A DNA stretch of 27,805 bases from Acholeplasmataceae bacterium (GCA_012839485.1 DUNF01000067.1:1-27805), one strand, 5' to 3'. Shown: positions 17,629-24,716, numbered from the stretch's first letter. The notes: generated from the letters alone by a model not told the origin. Translations and numbers: made by a program.

Positions 17629-17845
17629 GAGAGTTAAAAAAGTTGTAGCATCTGAATTAGAAGTTCCTGAATCTAAAATTACAAAAGAAGCTAGATTTGT
17701 GGAAGACTTAGGAGCAGATTCAATTGACGCATTAGAATTAATTATTGCTTTAGAAGATGAGTTTGATATTGAAATTTCAGATGACGATGCACAAGACATC
17801 AAAACTGTTGGCGATGTAGTTGCATATATAGAAAAACTTGTATAA
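17618..17845 (+). CDS. acpP: Acyl carrier protein
   Basis: ACP carries growing acyl chains on a phosphopantetheine arm. The 75-residue acidic protein has the attachment site GADSIDALEL with the modified serine at 35. The usual motif is DSL; here it is DSI. The rest, including LEDEFDIEI and VGDVVAYIEKL, is typical. AAGGAGG at 17604-17610 gives a strong ribosome site. No fab genes are adjacent; the partner upstream is a lipid kinase. A second carrier protein elsewhere in the genome cannot be excluded. Confidence 0.95.
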   Translation: MVFERVKKVVASELEVPESKITKEARFVEDLGADSIDALELIIALEDEFDIEISDDDAQDIKTVGDVVAYIEKLV

Positions 17846-17856
17846 GAGTTATTTAA

Positions 17857-17880
17857 AAAAGAGAGTTAATACTCTCTTTT
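17857..17880 (+). terminator. Terminator after acpP
   Basis: AAAAGAGAGT (17857-17866) and ACTCTCTTTT (17871-17880) form a perfect ten-pair stem with a four-base TAAT loop. The T-run is part of the stem and there is little tail beyond it. Confidence 0.8.
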
Positions 17881-17891
17881 AAATTATTTAG

Positions 17892-17920
17892 TAGATAAAA
17901 GTAAGAAAAAGTGGTAAAAT
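17892..17920 (+). promoter_or_regulatory. Promoter of the CDF transporter-pepP unit
   Basis: TAGATA (17892-17897), 17 bases, TAAAAT (17915-17920) with a TGg extension identical to that of the str promoter. No metal-responsive riboswitch is visible in the short leader. Confidence 0.6.
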
Positions 17921-17941
17921 ATAAGAAGTAGGAAAATGATT

Positions 17942-19126
17942 ATGGTAAAACTATTAGGTAAATTATTTATAAAAGATTATCAAAATTATGAAGATCAAAA
18001 TGTTAGGATTTCCTATGGAATTATGTCAGGAGTTTTTGGCTTTATTACTAATTTCCTCATGGCTACAGCTAAGATTGTTATTGGTTTAATCTTTGGAGCA
18101 TTATCAATTGTAACTGATGGGGCAGAGACTTTCGCTGATACTACATCATCAATCATTACAATTATGAGTTATAGGCTAAGTAGAAAACCTGCCGATAAGA
18201 AACATCCATTTGGTTACCAAAGAGCTGAATATATTGCTGGATTAATTCTATCAGTTATTATCCTAACAACAGGTTTTATCTTTTTTGTTACTGCTATTCA
18301 AAGAATAATTACACCTACTGAAGTTACTTTTAGTAAAATAGCTGTTATAATATTAGTAGCCTCTTTACTAATGAAATTATTTCAGTCTTTGTTTTATAGA
18401 AGTGCCAGTAAATTAATTAAATCACAAACTTTAAAAGCTAATTCAATTGATAGTTTAAATGATACTATCTCTACAGTCTTTGTTTTAGCTGGTTATTTAA
18501 TATTTTATTTTACTGGTAAAAACTTAGATGGTTGGTTTAGTTTAATTGTTTCTCTAATTATTATTTTCAATGGTATAAAATTAATTAAAGAAGCATCATC
18601 TCCTTTAATAGGAGAAAGGCCAGATCCTAAGCTTGTAGAAAAGATTAAAGAAAGAATAATGGTTAGTGATAAAATCTTAGGATTTCATGATTTATATATT
18701 CACTCATATGGCAGTGGAAGAAAATTCGTTAGTGTTCATGTAGAGATGGATAGCAATTTAAGTTTACTAGAATGTCATCATATAATTGATGAGATTGAAC
18801 GAGATTTTAAGATTAATTCCGATATAGATATTACTATCCATATCGACCCAATTGAAGAAGAGACTGAAGAAGAAAGAAAAATAAAAGAGGAATTAACGAG
18901 AATTTTAAAGAGTTATAATGAGGACTTTACTTATCATGATTTTAGAACAATTAAACGTAAAGGAATATTAGATGTTATCTTTGATGTAGCTATTCCTGAT
19001 AGTTATAAAATCAAAGACGTTAAGTTTTTAGAAAAGTTAAAAAAAGATATGTATAAGTATAATAAAAATTTAAGATTATTCGTAAATATAGATCGTTATT
19101 ATATAAGGGAGGAAGAAAATGAATAA
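17942..19126 (+). CDS. Cation diffusion facilitator family transporter
   Basis: A proton-coupled exporter of divalent metal (Zn, Mn, Fe or Co; not decidable here). ATG 17942 is preferred over ATG 17936 because AGTAGG at 17927-17932 is nine bases before it; this is not certain. The membrane domain contains the metal sites: TDGAETFAD in TM2 (E62 and D66, where relatives have N or D then D) and IDSLND in TM5 (a DxxxD pair). HPFGYQRAEY marks the cytoplasmic loop. The C-terminal part carries a cytoplasmic dimer domain and then a second, similar unit: both begin with an (F/Y)HD motif and end with a hydrophobic strand followed by I-D. The stop overlaps pepP by eight bases. Confidence 0.92.
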   Translation: MVKLLGKLFIKDYQNYEDQNVRISYGIMSGVFGFITNFLMATAKIVIGLIFGALSIVTDGAETFADTTSSIITIMSYRLSRKPADKKHPFGYQRAEYIAGLILSVIILTTGFIFFVTAIQRIITPTEVTFSKIAVIILVASLLMKLFQSLFYRSASKLIKSQTLKANSIDSLNDTISTVFVLAGYLIFYFTGKNLDGWFSLIVSLIIIFNGIKLIKEASSPLIGERPDPKLVEKIKERIMVSDKILGFHDLYIHSYGSGRKFVSVHVEMDSNLSLLECHHIIDEIERDFKINSDIDITIHIDPIEEETEEERKIKEELTRILKSYNEDFTYHDFRTIKRKGILDVIFDVAIPDSYKIKDVKFLEKLKKDMYKYNKNLRLFVNIDRYYIREEENE

Positions 19127-20399
19127 AGAAGTTTATAAACAAATTAGAGAAGATTACTTTAAGAAAATAGAAAATGATAGTTTAACTATCCTATTTTCAG
19201 GTAAAGCAGTTCAAAGTTCAGGAGACCAAAGCCATGGCTTTTCTGTAAATCGTAATTTCTATTATTTAACTGGGATTAACCAAGACAATGTAATTCTAGC
19301 ATTATTAAAAGCAGAAACTGGAAACAGAGAATATTTATTTATTCAAGAGACTACTGAGTTAATGGCTAAATGGGATGGAAGAAAACTTTCTATTGAGGAA
19401 GCAAAAGAAATTTCAGGAATTGATAATGTAGTTTATTTAGACAAGTTTGAGAATTATTTATTTGGTTTTTTAAATAGTATGAGATTTTCTGAAAGTCAAG
19501 TAAAAACAGTTTTACTTGATTTAGAAAGAAGAAATGATCCTAATTATCATAGTTTAGCTTTAGATTTTCTAGCTGATTTTAGTAAAAAATATCCAGAAAT
19601 TAAAATAGCTAATACTTATAATAATATTATCTCTTTAAGAACAGTTAAGAAAGAAGCAGAAATTAAGAAAATTCAAGAAGCAATAGATGTTACTAAAGGC
19701 GGAATTGAAGCTTTAATGATTAATGCAAGAAGCGGTATTTATGAGTATCAATTAGAGTCTTTCTTTGATCAATATTTACGTTATAATGGCCAAAGAAGAA
19801 ATTCATTTAAAACAATTGCTGGTTCTGGAGTGAATGGAACTATTCTTCACTATTCAAAAAATAATACGATTATTGGGGAAGGTGAATTAATTTTATTTGA
19901 TTTAGGGGCTGAGGTAGATTATTATATCGCAGACATTACAAGAACATTCCCAATTTCTGGTAAGTTTTCTAAAAGACAAAAAGAGGTTTACCAAGCTGTA
20001 TTAAATGTAAATAAGAAATGTATTGAATATTTAAAACCTGGTATTACTTGGAAAGAATTAAACTTGTATGCAAATAAATTAATTACTGAAGAGTTAAAAG
20101 GTTTAGGTTTGATTAAAGAAGATCATGAACTTGTAAAGTACTACTGGCATTCAATTGGTCACTCAATTGGACTTGATACTCATGATCCTAGTTTATATAA
20201 TGTACCATTACAAGAAGGAATGGTAATTACAATTGAACCAGGGATTTATATCGAAGATGAAAAAATTGGTGTTAGAATTGAAGATAATGTTTTAATTACA
20301 AAAGAAGGACCAGTAAACTTAAGTAAAGACATTATTAAAGAAGTTAAAGATATTGAAGCATTTATGAAAAAGAATAACAAATATCAAAAGGCTAAGTAA
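19119..20399 (+). CDS. pepP: Xaa-Pro aminopeptidase (M24B family)
   Basis: Removes N-terminal residues next to proline from peptides in the cytoplasm. The 426-residue protein has an AMP_N-type N-terminal domain (RNFYYLTGINQ) and a pita-bread catalytic domain. Metal ligands are visible: D261 in LFDLGAE, D272 in ADITRTF, the histidine of SIGHSIGLDTHD, and glutamates in TIEPGIYIE and VRIEDN. AAGGGAGG at 19105-19112 gives a good ribosome site. The stop codon lies in the loop of the terminator. Confidence 0.95.
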   Translation: MNKEVYKQIREDYFKKIENDSLTILFSGKAVQSSGDQSHGFSVNRNFYYLTGINQDNVILALLKAETGNREYLFIQETTELMAKWDGRKLSIEEAKEISGIDNVVYLDKFENYLFGFLNSMRFSESQVKTVLLDLERRNDPNYHSLALDFLADFSKKYPEIKIANTYNNIISLRTVKKEAEIKKIQEAIDVTKGGIEALMINARSGIYEYQLESFFDQYLRYNGQRRNSFKTIAGSGVNGTILHYSKNNTIIGEGELILFDLGAEVDYYIADITRTFPISGKFSKRQKEVYQAVLNVNKKCIEYLKPGITWKELNLYANKLITEELKGLGLIKEDHELVKYYWHSIGHSIGLDTHDPSLYNVPLQEGMVITIEPGIYIEDEKIGVRIEDNVLITKEGPVNLSKDIIKEVKDIEAFMKKNNKYQKAK

Positions 20400-20412
20400 T
20401 TAGCCTTTTTTT
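20386..20412 (+). terminator. Terminator of the CDF-pepP unit
   Basis: AAAAGGCTAA (20386-20395) pairs perfectly with TTAGCCTTTT (20400-20409) around GTAA and continues into a T-run. The pepP stop TAA at 20397-20399 is in the loop. Confidence 0.85.
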
Positions 20413-20465
20413 ATAAAGTAATTTATTACCTTTTTAGATAATATATTATTGAAAGAGGTGATAAA

Positions 20466-21107
20466 ATGAAAAGAATATTGATATTTATTTTAGTATTTAT
20501 GCTTTGCATTCCAGTGAATGTGAAGGCATATGAGCCTACAGGTCATAAAGGGATTTTAGACGTAGAGTTTGAGAATGGTGGTAAGCTTCTAGCAAGAATG
20601 AAGCCTTCAGATTATCAAATAGTAAATAGTTTAGTAAACAAAAAGAAATTTTTTGGTTGGAGAACGGCATACATTCATATCAATGAAAAAGCACAATATA
20701 TTGGTGAGACGGTTTTCTCTAAAGCTAATCAAACAGATAAGCCGTTTACGATGAACTATGTTTTAAAAGAAGATTATAAAACAAAAACTACATATACTAT
20801 TTCTGGTAAAATTAGTGGACAAGTTAAAGCATCAATGAAAATTAAGTTAGTTAATTTAGAGGGAACTCAAAGTGGAGAAATTTCTGGTAGCTATACAGGT
20901 AGTACAGAAAACTCTAAAAGTGAAGAAACAAAGATGACAATTACGATTCCTCCATATAAAAAACTTACCTATCGTGTTACTGGTGAATGTTATGTAACTA
21001 GTGGAGTTTGTCAGTATTATGCAGTTTGGATTAAGATTTATCGTGGACAGTTTGAAGTTATTGATGTAACTACAAGATACTATGAACTATTAGAGGAAGA
21101 TTTATGA
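20466..21107 (+). CDS. Secreted beta-rich protein of unknown function
   Basis: I do not recognise this protein with confidence. It has 213 residues with a clear Sec signal peptide; cleavage after VKA at 21 is likely and there is no lipobox. The mature part is rich in Thr, Ser, Lys and Gly. It has alternating segments at about 84-155 (for example TISGKISGQVKASMKIK), then ITIPPYKKL at 159-167, and a C175/C182 pair that could form a disulfide. The pattern recalls the amphipathic hairpin and following strand of aerolysin/ETX-MTX2-like proteins, but this is an impression from composition and order. The start has AGAGGTG six bases or so upstream. No clear promoter is seen (best TATATT at 20442-20447). 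It overlaps the next gene by four bases. Confidence 0.8.
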   Translation: MKRILIFILVFMLCIPVNVKAYEPTGHKGILDVEFENGGKLLARMKPSDYQIVNSLVNKKKFFGWRTAYIHINEKAQYIGETVFSKANQTDKPFTMNYVLKEDYKTKTTYTISGKISGQVKASMKIKLVNLEGTQSGEISGSYTGSTENSKSEETKMTITIPPYKKLTYRVTGECYVTSGVCQYYAVWIKIYRGQFEVIDVTTRYYELLEEDL

Positions 21108-22054
21108 AAAAGTTATGGATTATTATTGGGACAATTAGTATTATCTTAATGGTAATTATTTTATTAATTGTTTTCGTTCCTAAACCTCAAGCTTTAGATT
21201 ATACATCTTTTTCTAAAAACTATAACTATTTAGAAAATGAAGGTGATATTGAAATTGATTTTCCGATCTTTTATTCCGAAAAAGAAAATATTCTTATACA
21301 AAAAGAAAATGTAAATGACTCTTTACTTACAAGTAAAGATGAAAGCATAATAGTTCCATTAAATATTGAAAGTATTACTTATCAAGAAGCAATAGTTTTA
21401 AAAGGAAAGACTTTTTATAAGTATTTATATAAGTTTACTTTTAAAGCAAAGGAATTAAATGATTATACAATTTTAATTCCTGATGCTTATTTAAAGATTA
21501 TCTATAAAGATACTAAAGCTTTAAAACTTCATTTAGGTAGTTTCAGTTATTATCAAGAGGAAAGTTTTAATACAAGCAATAATGATTTAAGACTTACTTA
21601 CTTAAAAGGGATAGTTAATGAAATTAATGGTGAGAAAAGAGTTGTGGCAATAGATTTAAAAATAGCTAACAATACAAACAAAACATTAGTTTTAAAGAGT
21701 ATGAATATCTATGATCAAAATATCAATGTTAGTCATTCTTTGATAAAAGAAATAGATTATGATTTAGCAAGTAATGAGTTAATTAGTAATGTCATTGATA
21801 ATTATAACTATCGAGAAATTGATACAAGTAGTTATAGTTTAGATTTAGAACCTTATGAAGAAAAACATTTAATAATACCTTTAGGATATAAAGATGATGT
21901 TGTTGCTAATGAATTTGCTTTTAGAATTGATTACTTAAAAGATGAAGAAGAAAATAGTTATTATTTAGGAAAGTTTTTGTTTTTTGAGGAAACTAGATAT
22001 ACGGAAAATGAACTAGCAAAGATGATTGTTTATCGTTATGACCATAGTTCTTAA
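21104..22054 (+). CDS. Membrane-anchored extracellular protein of unknown function
   Basis: A 316-residue protein with one N-terminal membrane segment at about 5-28 and no cleavage site or lipobox, so it is probably anchored with the bulk outside the cell. The outer part is beta-like, with many alternating hydrophobic strands and two apparently similar halves, but no motif that I recognise and no cysteine. It starts on the ATGA of the secreted protein gene and overlaps the ABC ATPase gene. Its partners suggest a substrate-contacting or accessory part of the transporter. This is inference from the operon. Confidence 0.75.
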   Translation: MKKLWIIIGTISIILMVIILLIVFVPKPQALDYTSFSKNYNYLENEGDIEIDFPIFYSEKENILIQKENVNDSLLTSKDESIIVPLNIESITYQEAIVLKGKTFYKYLYKFTFKAKELNDYTILIPDAYLKIIYKDTKALKLHLGSFSYYQEESFNTSNNDLRLTYLKGIVNEINGEKRVVAIDLKIANNTNKTLVLKSMNIYDQNINVSHSLIKEIDYDLASNELISNVIDNYNYREIDTSSYSLDLEPYEEKHLIIPLGYKDDVVANEFAFRIDYLKDEEENSYYLGKFLFFEETRYTENELAKMIVYRYDHSS

Positions 22055-22652
22055 GGATATTTATAAAAAGTATAAAAAGTTAGTAGTTTTAGATTTTAGC
22101 TTTCTAGAGATAAATGAAGGTTATAGTTATATGTTACTTGGGGAAAATGGTTCGGGTAAATCAACATTAATCAAAATGATTTTAAATCATACAAAATATG
22201 AAGGTAAGATTACAAATACTTTTAAAACTATTTCTTATATTCCAGAAAGAGTAAACTTACCTTTATTTATGAAAGTAAGAGAGTTTTTAGAAAATATTAT
22301 TACGATAAGAGGAGTTAAAACTTTTGATTTAGATCATCTTTTAGAATACTTTGAATTAAAAGTAAAAGAAAAACAAGTAATAAAAAACTTATCTAAAGGA
22401 ATGAGACAGAAGTTAATTTTAATAACTGGTCTTGCCTTAGATGTAGACTTATATATTTTAGATGAAGCATTAAATGGTTTAGATAAAAAGATGCAAGATA
22501 AATTATTGAAATATTTAGAAGAGCTAAAAACAAAGGGTAAAACGATTATCTATACTACTCACTATGAGAAGTATTTTACTAATTTTTCAGACTATATAAT
22601 AAGACTAGAGGATCATAAAGTCTATGTCAGCGAAAATCAAACTTCATCTTAA
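22038..22652 (+). CDS. ABC transporter ATP-binding protein
   Basis: The frame opens at TTG 22026, but ATG 22038 fits the usual start (MTIVLKDIYKKYKK); neither has a good ribosome site, so coupling to the previous gene is likely. With ATG 22038 the product has 204 residues. Walker A GENGSGKST is at 35-43, the signature LSKGMRQK at 118-125, Walker B LYILDE with D142 and E143, the D-loop LNGLD, and H175 in TTHYE. The Q-loop position reads IPERVNLP, with Glu where Gln is usual. The domain is complete. It energises the small membrane protein that follows, whose start overlaps by 29 bases. Confidence 0.9.
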   Translation: MTIVLKDIYKKYKKLVVLDFSFLEINEGYSYMLLGENGSGKSTLIKMILNHTKYEGKITNTFKTISYIPERVNLPLFMKVREFLENIITIRGVKTFDLDHLLEYFELKVKEKQVIKNLSKGMRQKLILITGLALDVDLYILDEALNGLDKKMQDKLLKYLEELKTKGKTIIYTTHYEKYFTNFSDYIIRLEDHKVYVSENQTSS

Positions 22653-23298
22653 TTACTTTTTTAATAAAGTTAATTTGTTTATTTTTTTATCTTCCTTAGT
22701 TTTAATCTGGATAGCAATACTAGCAATAGTTTCTGATTTGGATCCAAATGTTTATAGTATAAATCAGTATTATCAAAGTAGTTATTTGCTTTTTAGTATT
22801 TTTAGTAATTCTTTTGCTTGTTTTTTGTTTTCTTTTAATTACTTAAAAGAACAAGATGAATATCGCTATTTAATTGTCTTAAATAATAAAGATAAAATTT
22901 CTTATTTAACATCTAAACTACTAGTAAGTATATTGATATTAATTTTGTTTCATTTAATAGTAGTTTTAATAATTAATGTTTTAGGATTTATCTTTTTAAA
23001 GGTTACAATTAATTCTTATTATTTAAAGATAAGTATTAATACTTTGTTTTTGAATTTACTTTTTGGTTTTATGAGTTTAATTTTGATTAAGGTAAGTAAT
23101 AGAATCTTGATTATTTTTGTTCCTTTGTTTATTTCTTTTATGATTAACTTTATTGAAAATAAAAGTTTTAAAAAGATAGTATCAGTTTTATTTCCAGTAT
23201 TGGATAATAACTTTCTTTTTAACTGTTTGCATTTTCTTTTTTTGTATTTTGTTTGTTTAGTCATTATCTATTTTTTAGAGGTTTATTTAGATTATTAA
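22624..23298 (+). CDS. Probable ABC transporter membrane subunit
   Basis: A 224-residue, very hydrophobic protein with about six membrane segments (near 15-37, 52-72, 92-122, 132-157, 162-180 and 190-222), the layout of an ABC-2 type half-transporter. It has no nucleotide-binding motif and pairs with the ATPase just upstream, overlapping it by 29 bases. I cannot assign a substrate. No terminator is visible between its stop and the infC promoter 24 bases later. Confidence 0.75.
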   Translation: MSAKIKLHLNYFFNKVNLFIFLSSLVLIWIAILAIVSDLDPNVYSINQYYQSSYLLFSIFSNSFACFLFSFNYLKEQDEYRYLIVLNNKDKISYLTSKLLVSILILILFHLIVVLIINVLGFIFLKVTINSYYLKISINTLFLNLLFGFMSLILIKVSNRILIIFVPLFISFMINFIENKSFKKIVSVLFPVLDNNFLFNCLHFLFLYFVCLVIIYFLEVYLDY

Positions 23299-23321
23299 CT
23301 AGTATTTTAAAGATTTTACTC

Positions 23322-23350
23322 TTGACAAAAACAACTTAATAATGTATAAT
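23322..23350 (+). promoter_or_regulatory. Consensus promoter of infC-rpmI-rplT
   Basis: Perfect TTGACA (23322-23327), 17 bases, perfect TATAAT (23345-23350). The best match to the vegetative promoter consensus in the window. Confidence 0.9.
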
Positions 23351-23356
23351 ACTTAA

Positions 23357-23475
23357 GCATAGTGGAAAGAAGAAGTCCCACTTCTCACCTGATCGATGTT
23401 AGTTGGTAGGTTGATGTCACTTAAGATATTATTATCTTTTGATTTTTAGTGGGCAGATTATGCTCACTTTTTTTT
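23357..23475 (+). promoter_or_regulatory. infC leader with attenuator, probably the ribosomal protein L20 leader
   Basis: The leader has a first hairpin, AGAAGT (23371-23376) with ACTTCT (23380-23385), then the conserved-looking CTCACCTGATCGATGTTAG region, and ends in a terminator. In Firmicutes, L20 binds the infC leader and favours termination. CCCACT (23377-23382) is complementary to AGTGGG (23448-23453) of the terminator's left arm, so the two structures exclude each other. This is the expected antiterminator arrangement. The family assignment rests on position and recalled pattern. Confidence 0.75.
23448..23475 (+). terminator. Attenuator terminator in the infC leader
   Basis: AGTGGGC (23448-23454) with GCTCACT (23462-23468), one G-T wobble, followed by eight T. 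It ends 24 bases before the proposed infC start. The arms are identical to those of the res terminator. Confidence 0.8.
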
Positions 23476-23498
23476 GCTATGAGATGGAGGTGCTATTT

Positions 23499-24023
23499 AT
23501 AAAGAATTTAAATTCAAAGAATGAAAATTTAGTTAATGAAGAGATCCCTTTTCCAAAAGTCTTAACAATTGATGCTAATGGTGATGCATTAGGAGTATTA
23601 CCAACAAAAGAAGCAGTTCAAAAGGCTTATGAAGCGGGATATGATTTAGTATGCGTTGCTCCTCAAGCGAAAGTTCCAGTGTGCCGTTTTATGGATTATG
23701 CGAAGTATCGCTATGAGCAAAAGAAACGAGCAAAAGATGCTCGTAAAAACCAAAAAACTATTACTGTGAAAGAAATTAGATTATCTCCAGTAATGGATAC
23801 TAATGATCTTAATGTTAGGATTAAACAAGGAAAAGAATTCCTAGCAGCAGGATACAAAGTAAAACTTAATTTAAGTTATCGTAGTAGAAGAATGCTAGCT
23901 ACTCAAGGTTTTGATCTAACAATGATTAATCGTTATATCGAAGCAGTGAAAGAAGAAGCGATTGTAGAAAGTGAACCTAAAGTTGATGGTAGAAGTGCTA
24001 TCGCAATTTTAAGGGCGAAATAG
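23499..24023 (+). CDS. infC: Translation initiation factor IF-3 (AUA start codon proposed)
   Basis: IF-3 checks start-codon pairing and prevents subunit joining. The frame is open upstream to TTG 23439, but that part runs through the terminator hairpin. ATG 23484 overlaps the ribosome site. GGAGG at 23486-23490 lies eight bases before ATA 23499, which gives 174 residues, the usual length. IF-3 genes commonly use rare starts such as AUU or AUA so that the factor represses its own translation. The N-domain has LVNEEIPFPKVLTIDANG and MDYAKYRYEQKKRAK; the C-domain has KEIRLSPVMDTNDLNVRIKQ. The C-domain stretch LSYRSRRMLATQGF is more divergent than the rest. Confidence 0.93.
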   Translation: MKNLNSKNENLVNEEIPFPKVLTIDANGDALGVLPTKEAVQKAYEAGYDLVCVAPQAKVPVCRFMDYAKYRYEQKKRAKDARKNQKTITVKEIRLSPVMDTNDLNVRIKQGKEFLAAGYKVKLNLSYRSRRMLATQGFDLTMINRYIEAVKEEAIVESEPKVDGRSAIAILRAK

Positions 24024-24042
24024 ATAGAGGAGGAATATAAAG

Positions 24043-24252
24043 ATGCCAAAAATTAGAACACATAAAGGCTTAAAGAAAAGAATTAAAATTTCTGCAACTG
24101 GCAAAGTAATGAGACACAGACCAGGAACTAGTCACTTAGCTCCAGGTAAAACACAAAAAAGAATTAGACGTTTAAGAAAGGGTGCACTAGTACATACATC
24201 TGATTTAAATAGAATTAGAAAACATGTATATGTGATTAGAAAGGGTAAATAA
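24043..24252 (+). CDS. rpmI: 50S ribosomal protein L35
   Basis: A 69-residue basic protein beginning MPKIRTHKGLKKRIKI and containing GKVMRHRPGTSH and KTQKRIRRLRKG, typical of L35. AGAGGAGG is seven to eight bases before the ATG. It is placed between infC and rplT as in most bacteria and ends one base before rplT. Confidence 0.97.
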   Translation: MPKIRTHKGLKKRIKISATGKVMRHRPGTSHLAPGKTQKRIRRLRKGALVHTSDLNRIRKHVYVIRKGK

Positions 24253-24253
24253 G

Positions 24254-24613
24254 ATGGCAAGAGTTAGAGGAAGCGTTGCAACACGCAGTAGAAGAAAAAA
24301 GGTTTTAAAATTAGCTAAAGGATATTTTGGTTCAAAACATACTTTATATCGTACAGCTAACCAACAAGTGATGAAGTCACTTACATATGCTTATCGTGAT
24401 CGTAAAGCACGTAAAAGAGAATTTAGAAAACTTTGGATTCAAAGAATCAATGCCGCTGCTAGATTAAATGGTTTAAGCTATAGTACATTAATGCATGGTT
24501 TAAAATTAGCTAAGGTTGATATCAATCGTAAGATGTTATCAGAAATTGCTATTCATAATCCAGAAGATTTTTCTAAATTATGCAAAAGCGCTGAAAAAGC
24601 ATTAAGTAAATAA
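24254..24613 (+). CDS. rplT: 50S ribosomal protein L20
   Basis: L20 is needed for early assembly of the large subunit and, in Firmicutes, represses its operon by binding the infC leader. The 119-residue product starts MARVRGSVATRSRRKKVLKLAKGY and has YRDRKARKREFRKLWIQRINAA, the core family segments. The ATG follows the L35 stop by one base, with AAAGGG as ribosome site inside rpmI. Confidence 0.97.
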   Translation: MARVRGSVATRSRRKKVLKLAKGYFGSKHTLYRTANQQVMKSLTYAYRDRKARKREFRKLWIQRINAAARLNGLSYSTLMHGLKLAKVDINRKMLSEIAIHNPEDFSKLCKSAEKALSK

Positions 24614-24616
24614 TTG

Positions 24617-24648
24617 AAAAAATAGATTATTTATTAATCTATTTTTTT
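24617..24648 (+). terminator. Terminator after rplT
   Basis: A perfect 13-pair AT-rich stem (24617-24629 with 24635-24647), five-base loop, with the T-run at its right end. The A-run on the left arm allows function in either direction. Confidence 0.8.
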
Positions 24649-24681
24649 AAAATTATATCTATATATTAATAAAGCAAAATA

Positions 24682-24690
24682 TGATATAAT
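24682..24690 (+). promoter_or_regulatory. Extended -10 promoter of the nucleoside kinase-glpK unit
   Basis: TGaTATAAT with no recognisable -35 at the right distance. It lies 26 bases before the first possible start and 10 bases before the AGAAGAGGTG ribosome site. Confidence 0.6.
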
Positions 24691-24716
24691 ATTAATAATA
24701 AGAAGAGGTGAAAACT

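Noticed and set aside
17602..17802. Minus-strand open frame of 66 codons opposite acpP
   Set aside because: It is a shadow of a highly conserved gene, with Ser/Asn-rich composition that mirrors the ACP codons.
23019..23264. Minus-strand open frame of 81 codons opposite the ABC membrane subunit
   Set aside because: Lysine-rich composition comes from the complement of a hydrophobic, T-rich gene; there is no ribosome site or promoter.
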